DNA of 5,582 nt from Phycisphaerae bacterium (GTDB lineage Bacteria; Planctomycetota; Phycisphaerae; UBA1845; PWPN01), in NCBI GenBank assembly GCA_003557125.1, contig PWPN01000297.1, forward strand, positions 1-5,582, read 5' to 3'. The notes under the pieces are model-generated. The model was not told the origin of the DNA. It saw only the letters and a program-made list of their open reading frames with translations, and made no database searches. Position 1 is the stretch's first letter, and each line of letters opens with the position of its first letter. Below, piece by piece: positions 1 through 4,414 of this stretch. The translations under genes were made by a program, and so were the position numbers.

Positions 1-567
1 CTTGAGTGCCAGCGCGTCGTTACGGATGAAGGCCTGGCGGTCGGGGTTCGCTGTGAACAGGGCCGGGTCCTGCAGCGGGATATCGAATAGTCGGCGACGG
101 GCCACCAGGGCAGCGCATGCGACCTTGAGCTTCTCGATAACGGGCAGGTCGACTACGGGAAACAGGCCCGGCGCGATGAGCGTGACGCTCTGGACGCGAT
201 GGGGAATGTCGCAGCCGGCTGCGAGGGCGAGCTTTCCGCCCCAACTGACGCCGACGAGGTGAAACCGATCCAGGCCGGTCCGCACGTGGAGTACGTTGAA
301 GCACTCGGCGACATCGCGCAGCCAGCGTTTCGCGGAACGGACGTGACCGCGGTCGGTCCGGTTGCGCCCGCTTCCTCGGCGATCGGGCATCAGGACGGCC
401 AAGCCCGACTCGGCCAGTTGACGGGCCGAGGCTTCGAACCATTGGCTGTGCGATTGAATGCCGTGCAGGTAGAGGACCGCTCCGCGCGGCTCGGATGGCA
501 TCCAGCACCGCGCGTAGGCTTCGTATCCGTCCGAATAGTGAATGGACATGGATTCCACGTCGCACAT
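1..567 (-). CDS. Alpha/beta-hydrolase, lysophospholipase/monoacylglycerol-lipase type (3' end outside window)
   Basis: The minus-strand frame is open from an ATG at 567 to the left edge and gives 189 residues without a stop. Visible alpha/beta-hydrolase hallmarks are a beta-strand plus HG oxyanion-type motif (VLYLHGIQSH, about residues 31-40), a PDRRGSGRN turn at 61-69, and the nucleophile elbow VGVSWGGK at 105-112, with Ser108 as predicted nucleophile. The acid and histidine of the triad would lie beyond the edge. There is no signal peptide or membrane segment, so it is probably cytoplasmic. The family hydrolyses esters such as lysophospholipids, monoacylglycerols or acylated small molecules; the substrate here cannot be told. 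The start is uncertain: the ATG at 567 has no good ribosome site, and the in-frame ATG at 549 (residue 7) is the alternative. The gene is divergent from araB, so it need not share its pathway. The fold assignment is secure, the specificity is not. Confidence 0.85.
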   Translation of the reverse strand, partial: MCDVESMSIHYSDGYEAYARCWMPSEPRGAVLYLHGIQSHSQWFEASARQLAESGLAVLMPDRRGSGRNRTDRGHVRSAKRWLRDVAECFNVLHVRTGLDRFHLVGVSWGGKLALAAGCDIPHRVQSVTLIAPGLFPVVDLPVIEKLKVACAALVARRRLFDIPLQDPALFTANPDRQAFIRNDALALK

Positions 568-574
568 AATGAAT

Positions 575-603
575 ATGGTAAACCCTTGGCAAAGCCTTGC
601 CAA
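575..603 (-). promoter_or_regulatory. Putative sigma70-like promoter of the hydrolase gene
   Basis: On the minus strand, TTGGCA (603-598) is followed after 17 bases by TACCAT (580-575), a plausible -35/-10 pair. The -10 ends only 7 bases before the ATG at 567, so transcription would begin at or next to that codon. This implies either a leaderless message or use of the second ATG at 549. It is supported by the same TACCAT -10 form before both fucosidase genes, but no transcript start is known. Confidence 0.4.
586..603. promoter_or_regulatory. 18-bp palindrome, candidate operator
   Basis: TTGGCAA (586-592) and TTGCCAA (597-603) are perfect 7-bp inverted arms around a 4-base centre. The palindrome covers the putative -35 and part of the spacer of the hydrolase promoter and lies in the divergent region shared with araB. 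That is the expected place for a repressor site. No regulator gene is visible in the window, and a simple hairpin is the alternative. Confidence 0.4.
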
Positions 604-646
604 ATCGAAAACGGTACCGACGGCCCGGTCACCCGCTGCCCTGCGA

Positions 647-712
647 TTCGCTCCGGGTCGGCCCCATTGGTAAGATGCTCCGTGCCACGGGCACTGGAAC
701 AGCCCCCAGGGC
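647..712 (+). promoter_or_regulatory. Weak candidate promoter and leader hairpins before araB
   Basis: TAAGAT at 671-676 could be a -10, with a poor -35 (TTCGCT, 647-652) 18 bases upstream. It is followed by two small GC hairpins: GTGCC-acg-GGCAC at 682-694 and GCCC-cca-GGGC at 702-712. The leader to the ATG at 753 would be about 70 bases. The support is only sequence resemblance, and the match is weaker than at the fucosidase promoters. Confidence 0.22.
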
Positions 713-738
713 ATTGCCTGCCCTTCTTGCCCCGCAAA

Positions 739-744
739 AAGGAG
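739..744 (+). promoter_or_regulatory. Ribosome binding site of araB
   Basis: AAGGAG, preceded by further A residues, lies 8 bases upstream of the ATG at 753. This strong Shine-Dalgarno match fixes the true start of araB and shows that the short N-terminal segment before the internal TAA belongs to the gene. Confidence 0.85.
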
Positions 745-968
745 CCCGTCTCATGACCAAGGTCTATGCACTGGGATTGGACTTTGGGACCAACTCGGCC
801 CGGGCCCTTATTGTGGATCCGACCAACGGCAGAGAGATCGCCACAGCCGTCGCCCATTACCCCAGCGGCCAGGATGGCATCCTGCTGGACCCGAACGACC
901 CGAATCTCGCCCGACAGGATCCGATGGACTGGCTCAAAGCGATGATCCAGTGCACGCGCGAGGCACTG

Positions 969-971
969 TAA
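969..971 (+). other. In-frame TAA within araB
   Basis: The codons read GAG GCA CTG TAA GAG GCC CTG AAG: the flanking residues REAL and EALK continue one helix in the same phase on both sides. No bases are gained or lost, so this is a substitution-type nonsense codon rather than a frameshift. The two other gene ends visible in the window use TAG. Confidence 0.9.
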
Positions 972-983
972 GAGGCCCTGAAG

Positions 984-2441
984 GTGCGCGGATTCGAGGC
1001 GGAAGATATCGTGGGCATCGGGATCGACGCCACTGCCAGCACGCCCCTGCCGGTCGACGCCGAGGGTGTGCCGCTTTCGGAACAGAAAGATTTCGCGGGC
1101 GACCTGAACGCGATGGCATGGCTCTGGAAGGACCACACCGCGTATGCCGAGGCGCAGGAGATCACCGACGCCGCCGCCCGCCATCGCCCCGAATACCTGG
1201 CCAAATGCGGGGGAATCTACAGCAGCGAATGGTTCTGGTCCAAGGCGCTGCATTGCCTGCGCGTCGCGCCGCAGGTGATCGAGGCCGCAGCCTCGTGGGT
1301 CGAGCAGTCGGACTTTCTGCCGGCTGTGCTCACCGGCAACAGGCAGCCGGCCACGTGGAAACGCAACGTCTGTGCTGCCGGCCATAAAGCGATGTACCAC
1401 GCGAGTTGGTCGCTGCCGGATGCCGGGTTCCTGGCTTCCATCGACCCGCGGCTGGGCGAGCTGCGCCGGCACAAGACGTACGAGAAAGCCTACCCGTCAT
1501 CGCAAAAGGCCGGCGGGCTGTCGGCGCACTGGGCCAAAAGTCTCGGCCTTGCCGAAGGCACGCCGGTCGCGGTCGGCGCGATCGATGCACACCTCGGAGC
1601 CGTCGGGGCGGGGATCAAGTGCGGCTCGCTCGTGAAAATCCTGGGCACGAGCTCCTGCGACATGATGATCCACCCGAACACGCAACCCCTGGCCGACATC
1701 CCCGGGCTCTGCGGGATCGTGGACGGTTCGATCGTGCCGGGCTTCTTCGGCATGGAGGCGGGCCAGTCGGCCGTCGGCGACATCTTCAACTGGTTCGTGA
1801 ACCATTTCGACAAGGGCCAACGCGCGCACGAAACGCTCTCAGCCGAGGCAGCCGACCTGCGACCGGGTCAGAGCGGCCTGCTCGCGCTCGACTGGAACAA
1901 CGGCAACCGCTGCGTGCTCGTCGATCCGCGCCTGACGGGCCTGCTCGTCGGCCAGACGCTCCACACGAGCCGCGCGGAAGTCTACCGCGCGCTCATCGAG
2001 GGCAGCGCGTTCGGCGCGCGGGTCATCATCGAGCGGTTCGAAGAGCATGGCGTGCCCGTCGAGGAGGTCGTCAACTGTGGCGGGATCGCGGAGAAAAGCC
2101 CGCTCGTCATGCAGATCTACGCGGATGTCACCGGCCGACCCATGCGGCTGAGCCGTTCGGCCCAGACCTGCGCGCTGGGGGCAGCGATCTTCGGGGCGGT
2201 CGTCGCAGGTGCCGAGGCGGGCGGCTACGAAACCGTCACGGAGGCCCAGGCGCACATGACCGGCGTCAAATCGAAAGTCTATCAACCGGACCCGGCCGCC
2301 CATGCCACGTACGACACACTCTTCGCCCTCTACCGCCAACTGCACGACGCCTTCGGCACGGAGCACTACCAAGGCTCGTTGGCCAACGTGATGAAGGACC
2401 TGCTCGCCCTGCGCGACCAGGCCCGCGGTATCGGGGGGTAG
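984..2441 (+). CDS. araB: Distal araB reading frame, possible restart at GTG
   Basis: After the TAA the same frame stays open for 485 residues from a GTG at 984 to TAG at 2439-2441. AAGAGG at 970-975 overlaps the stop and lies 8 bases before the GTG, so ribosomes finishing the 72-residue leader peptide could restart here. The product would have the catalytic Asp (residue 201 in this numbering), the FGGY C-terminal domain and the substrate-binding regions. It would lack the first beta-strands with the DFGT phosphate-binding loop, which are needed for ATP binding in this kinase fold. On its own it is therefore probably inactive, unless it pairs with the N-terminal fragment. An automatic gene caller would likely report this interval as ribulokinase; it is better read as the larger part of the interrupted gene. 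Confidence 0.6.
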   Translation: MRGFEAEDIVGIGIDATASTPLPVDAEGVPLSEQKDFAGDLNAMAWLWKDHTAYAEAQEITDAAARHRPEYLAKCGGIYSSEWFWSKALHCLRVAPQVIEAAASWVEQSDFLPAVLTGNRQPATWKRNVCAAGHKAMYHASWSLPDAGFLASIDPRLGELRRHKTYEKAYPSSQKAGGLSAHWAKSLGLAEGTPVAVGAIDAHLGAVGAGIKCGSLVKILGTSSCDMMIHPNTQPLADIPGLCGIVDGSIVPGFFGMEAGQSAVGDIFNWFVNHFDKGQRAHETLSAEAADLRPGQSGLLALDWNNGNRCVLVDPRLTGLLVGQTLHTSRAEVYRALIEGSAFGARVIIERFEEHGVPVEEVVNCGGIAEKSPLVMQIYADVTGRPMRLSRSAQTCALGAAIFGAVVAGAEAGGYETVTEAQAHMTGVKSKVYQPDPAAHATYDTLFALYRQLHDAFGTEHYQGSLANVMKDLLALRDQARGIGG

Positions 2442-2482
2442 CACCAACCCGGCTCGCAGGATTGGAGGGCAGCACTTCGGAT

Positions 2483-2500
2483 GTGCCATATGAATGGCAC
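2483..2500. repeat. Perfect 7-bp hairpin downstream of araB
   Basis: GTGCCAT (2483-2489) and ATGGCAC (2494-2500) form a perfect stem around a 4-base loop, 41 bases after the araB stop. There is no T-tract, so it is not a typical intrinsic terminator. It could protect the 3' end of the araB message, serve as an operator, or be the edge of the repeat that begins 7 bases later. Confidence 0.45.
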
Positions 2501-2506
2501 TGGTTA

Positions 2507-2579
2507 GGTGGTACGGGCGTCCCGCCCGTTGCGGGTTTGCAGTGCGGGCACACATGACGGGCAAGATGCCCGTCCCACC
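2507..2579. repeat. Two-hairpin REP/BIME-like palindromic repeat
   Basis: Two 23-base arms, 2507-2529 and 2557-2579, are inverted copies with 19 of 23 positions matching. They flank a 27-base centre. Each arm is itself a hairpin with a perfect 6-bp stem and 5-base loop: ACGGGC-gtccc-GCCCGT (2513-2529) and ACGGGC-aagat-GCCCGT (2557-2573). The outer feet are GGTGG and CCACC. In spurious translation the unit reads GTGVPPV and TGKMPVPP, a signature I recall from dispersed repeats in Planctomycetota and related genomes. Such elements are usually spread by REP-associated tyrosine transposases (RAYT); none is in this window. It may also stabilise or end the araB transcript. Confidence 0.7.
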
Positions 2580-2618
2580 CGGCAGGAGCCAGTTTACGCA
2601 GGTTGGAAATGGGCAATT

Positions 2619-2676
2619 TTGCTGTTGGGCGTCGCTGGAATACCATAGCCAGTTGTTTCGCGCCGCCCGCGCGGCG
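2619..2676 (+). promoter_or_regulatory. Putative promoter and leader hairpin of the first fucosidase
   Basis: TTGCTG (2619-2624), a 16-base spacer and TACCAT (2641-2646) form a sigma70-like promoter. A start near 2653 would give a leader of about 55 bases. A perfect GC hairpin, CGCCGC-ccgc-GCGGCG (2661-2676), follows in the leader after GTTTCG. The same arrangement, with similar bases, precedes the second fucosidase, which strengthens the call. Confidence 0.45.
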
Positions 2677-2695
2677 ACACTCGCACGGTTCCTGT

Positions 2696-2699
2696 GGAG
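2696..2699 (+). promoter_or_regulatory. Ribosome binding site deciding the first fucosidase start
   Basis: GGAG lies 8 bases before the ATG at 2708. It selects that codon over the upstream in-frame ATG at 2603, which lies before the putative promoter and would bury the signal peptide. Confidence 0.7.
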
Positions 2700-2707
2700 C
2701 GTTGTTC

Positions 2708-4093
2708 ATGATCCTCAACAACCGCCTTACGCGTACCGCACTCTGCGCAACCGCGACCCTGCTCGTACTGGGCGCGGGAGACTCACAGCCATGCAAAGCC
2801 GACACGACGGGTGACAAGGAGCCTGAAGTGACCATGCCCAGAGAAACACCGGAGCAGAGAGATCGGCGGATGGCCTGGTGGCGCGAGGCCAAGTACGGCA
2901 TGTTTATCCACTGGGGCGTCTATGCCGTGCCCGCCGGCACCTACCAGGGACGCCAGCTCCCACAGGCCGGCGAATGGATCATGCGGATGGCAAAGATTCC
3001 GGTAGCCGAGTACCGCGCCTACGCCGAGCAGTTCAACCCGGTCAAGTACGACCCCGAGGCATGGGTGCGACTCGCCAAAGAGGCCGGCATGAAGTACATC
3101 GTCATCACGGCCAAGCATCACGACGGCTTCGCGCTCTATCCCACGGAAGTTTCCGACTGGAACGTCGTGGACGCGACGCCTTATGGCAAGGACCTCATCG
3201 GCCCGCTGGCAGAGGCGGCCCGCAAGGCAGGCCTTAAGTTCGGGCTCTACTACTCGCAGTCCCAGGACTGGGTCCATCCCGGCGGGCACAAGGCGGACTA
3301 CCCCGAAGGCGACGGCTGGGACGACGCGCACAAGGGCGACTACGACGCGTACCTCGAAACGATCGCCGTCCCGCAGACGCGGGAAATCCTGACGCGCTAC
3401 AGGCCGGACATCCTGTGGTGGGACACGCCGGCGTGGATGACCCCGGAGCGCACGCAGCCTTTCTACGAACTGATGGCCTCAAACCCGGACCTGATCACCA
3501 ACGATCGGCTTGGGGATGACCGTGCCGGCGACACGGGCACGCCCGAACAGTACATCCCGGAAGCGGGCTTCGCGGATCGAGACTGGGAAACGTGCATGAC
3601 GATGAACGATACGTGGGGCTACAAGAGCGACGACGACAACTGGAAACCGGTCGAGGTGCTGCTGTTCAATCTCGTGGACATCGTCAGCAAGGGAGGCAAT
3701 TACCTTCTCAACGTCGGACCGACAGCTGACGGCGTCATCCCCGAGCCGAGCGTCGAGCGTCTTCGGGCGATCGGGCGTTGGCTCGAAGTCAACGGCGAAT
3801 CCATCTACGGCGCGGGGCCGACTCCCAGCGGCACGTGGCCTTTCCGATGCACGCGCAAGCCGGGCAAACTCTTCCTGCACCTTTTCGAGTGGCCCGAGGA
3901 CGGGCGACTGGTCATTCCGGGGCTGAAAAACAAGATTCAGACCGCGTACCTGCTGGCTGACCCGGACCGTCGGGCGCTGGAGGTGCGGGGTGGTAGCGAC
4001 GGCCCCATCGTGCATCTGCCCTCCGAGCGACCCGACCCGATCAACAGCGTGGTCGTCCTGGAGATCGAGGGCGAGCCGATGGTAGCCGAATAG
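2708..4093 (+). CDS. Secreted alpha-L-fucosidase, glycoside hydrolase family GH29 (copy 1)
   Basis: This complete gene encodes 461 residues. GH29 enzymes are retaining exo-fucosidases that cleave terminal alpha-L-fucose from glycans. Residues 1-31 look like a Sec signal peptide: a basic NNRLTR start, a hydrophobic core (TALCATATLLVLGAG) and a possible cut after CKA. There is no lipobox. The catalytic barrel shows [14 protein letters not shown], the substrate-site AKHHDGF (135-141) and LWWD with predicted nucleophile Asp239. It also has [18 protein letters not shown], where Glu294 is a candidate acid/base (not certain in this family), and [16 protein letters not shown]-terminal beta domain follows from about residue 375. 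The sequence after the nucleophile (TPAWM) differs from the usual GxW type of copy 2, hinting at another specificity. It has its own promoter and ribosome site and ends in TAG. Copy 2 follows on the same strand after 321 bases. Confidence 0.92.
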   Translation: MILNNRLTRTALCATATLLVLGAGDSQPCKADTTGDKEPEVTMPRETPEQRDRRMAWWREAKYGMFIHWGVYAVPAGTYQGRQLPQAGEWIMRMAKIPVAEYRAYAEQFNPVKYDPEAWVRLAKEAGMKYIVITAKHHDGFALYPTEVSDWNVVDATPYGKDLIGPLAEAARKAGLKFGLYYSQSQDWVHPGGHKADYPEGDGWDDAHKGDYDAYLETIAVPQTREILTRYRPDILWWDTPAWMTPERTQPFYELMASNPDLITNDRLGDDRAGDTGTPEQYIPEAGFADRDWETCMTMNDTWGYKSDDDNWKPVEVLLFNLVDIVSKGGNYLLNVGPTADGVIPEPSVERLRAIGRWLEVNGESIYGAGPTPSGTWPFRCTRKPGKLFLHLFEWPEDGRLVIPGLKNKIQTAYLLADPDRRALEVRGGSDGPIVHLPSERPDPINSVVVLEIEGEPMVAE

Positions 4094-4099
4094 CCGCCT

Positions 4100-4145
4100 G
4101 ATCGTATGGCACCTACGGGCATGCGATCTGTGAGCATATACGATC
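4100..4145 (+). repeat. Alternative stem-loops just after the first fucosidase
   Basis: GATCGTAT(G) at 4100-4108 can pair with CATGCGATC at 4120-4128 (9 bp with one G-T pair, 11-base loop). It can instead pair with ATACGATC at 4138-4145 (8 bp, perfect). One left arm with two competing right arms begins 7 bases after the TAG stop. There is no T-tract, so a 3'-end stabiliser or factor-dependent end is more likely than an intrinsic terminator. Confidence 0.4.
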
Positions 4146-4158
4146 CACGACAGTCGTG
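4146..4158. promoter_or_regulatory. 13-bp palindrome, possible operator
   Basis: CACGAC and GTCGTG are perfect 6-bp arms around a single central A. The odd-centred symmetry is common in operators and too tight to fold as a hairpin. It lies about 130 bases upstream of the putative -35 of the second fucosidase, which is rather far for simple repression. Confidence 0.25.
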
Positions 4159-4285
4159 TCTCTCGTTACCGTCTGTTGCTTGCCGTCTGCAAATTACCCC
4201 GGCCCAGTCAATGTCATCGTGAAGCGCGCATCTTGATCGCGAAAAAGAGGTGAGGGTAAGCCGGGCAAGGTCTGTCCGAGCGATT

Positions 4286-4351
4286 TTGCCATGGGGCCGC
4301 GATGGGGTACCATGGGTTCCCTGAACGTTTCGTGCCGCTCGCCTTGCGGTG
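4286..4351 (+). promoter_or_regulatory. Putative promoter and leader hairpin of the second fucosidase
   Basis: TTGCCA (4286-4291), a 16-base spacer and TACCAT (4308-4313) mirror the promoter before copy 1: aligned over 40 bases the two regions share 27. The leader contains GTTTCGTGCCGC, then GCGGTG, a weaker version of the copy 1 leader hairpin (four GC pairs plus two G-T pairs, 4333-4351). Shared promoter and leader suggest that both were duplicated together with the gene. Confidence 0.45.
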
Positions 4352-4357
4352 GCGACG

Positions 4358-4377
4358 ACCCCCGGGCTGGGGGTTTT
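4358..4377 (+). terminator. Terminator-like hairpin in the second fucosidase leader
   Basis: ACCCCC-gggct-GGGGGT is a perfect 6-bp stem with a 5-base loop, followed directly by T residues (TTTT including the last stem base). It resembles a short intrinsic terminator. It lies 265 bases after the copy 1 stop but between the putative copy 2 promoter and its ATG. It could be an attenuator rather than the end of the upstream transcript. The T-tract is short, so efficiency is doubtful. Confidence 0.4.
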
Positions 4378-4399
4378 GCCACCCGATCCGCCGCTGATT

Positions 4400-4405
4400 A
4401 AGGGA
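4400..4405 (+). promoter_or_regulatory. Ribosome binding site of the second fucosidase
   Basis: AAGGGA lies 9 bases before the ATG at 4415, a normal spacing. The next in-frame ATG at 4421 would be 15 bases away, so 4415 is preferred. Confidence 0.65.
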
Positions 4406-4414
4406 AAGCGATTC

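Larger units (their letters stand above)
753..2441 (+). pseudogene. araB: L-ribulokinase (AraB-type FGGY kinase) interrupted by an in-frame TAA
   Basis: AraB phosphorylates L-ribulose to L-ribulose 5-phosphate with ATP in L-arabinose catabolism; the enzymes are cytoplasmic. The full frame is 563 codons including stops, close to the roughly 565 residues of E. coli AraB, and it aligns end to end with that protein as recalled. Counting the TAA as codon 73, the landmarks are: phosphate-binding GLDFGTNSAR (8-17), GIDATASTPLPVD after the interruption, WKDHTAYAEAQEIT, GIYSSEWFW (154-162), GAIDAHLGAVGAG with the predicted catalytic base Asp278, GTSSCD (298-303), DWNNGNR (380-386), GGIAEKSP (443-450), and a C-terminal ALGAAIFGAVVAG helix. 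A strong ribosome site precedes the ATG. The only defect is TAA at 969-971, in a variable surface-helix region, one base from AAA, CAA or GAA codons. The downstream frame is free of stops, so the lesion is recent or a sequencing or assembly error. Confidence 0.85.
4094..4285. other. Intergenic region between the fucosidases, no gene seen
   Basis: No credible coding frame, tRNA or other RNA gene is seen here. The left part holds the inverted repeats listed at 4100-4145 and 4146-4158; the rest (about 4160-4285) shows nothing I can name. The right part of the gap, from 4286, is the promoter and leader of the second fucosidase. Confidence 0.6.

Noticed and set aside
20..592. 190-residue minus-strand frame at the left edge
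   Set aside because: It is Arg/Pro-rich and without motifs; the neighbouring frame gives a clear alpha/beta-hydrolase with a GxSxG elbow.
612..619. CGGTACCG palindrome near the araB promoter region
   Set aside because: An 8-bp self-complementary word in GC-rich DNA is expected by chance and is not at a sensible distance from any promoter element.
969..971. Selenocysteine or pyrrolysine at the internal stop
   Set aside because: Those use TGA and TAG; the codon is TAA, and the site is a variable helix, not a catalytic position.
390..1472. 360-residue minus-strand frame across the start of araB
   Set aside because: It is a shadow of GC-rich third positions opposite araB, crosses the intergenic region and overlaps the convincing hydrolase frame.
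1406..2557. 383-residue plus-strand frame overlapping araB
   Set aside because: It is very rich in Arg, Ala and Gly, shows no family motif, overlaps the conserved araB frame, and its end merely reads through the palindromic repeat (GTGVPPV).
1839..2564. 241-residue minus-strand frame antisense to araB
   Set aside because: No recognisable domain or ribosome site; it lies wholly opposite conserved araB codons.
2603..2707. 35-residue N-terminal extension of the first fucosidase from the ATG at 2603
   Set aside because: It lacks a ribosome site, overlaps the putative promoter, and would place the signal peptide inside the protein; the ATG at 2708 has GGAG at ideal spacing.
2494..2814. Small plus-strand gene of 106 residues between araB and the fucosidase
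   Set aside because: Its start lies in the hairpin and repeat (HMTGKMPVPPG is repeat-derived), and its end overlaps the true fucosidase start in another frame.
4168..4190. CCGTCTG direct repeat in the intergenic region
   Set aside because: Two 7-base copies only, with no further pattern; chance is sufficient.
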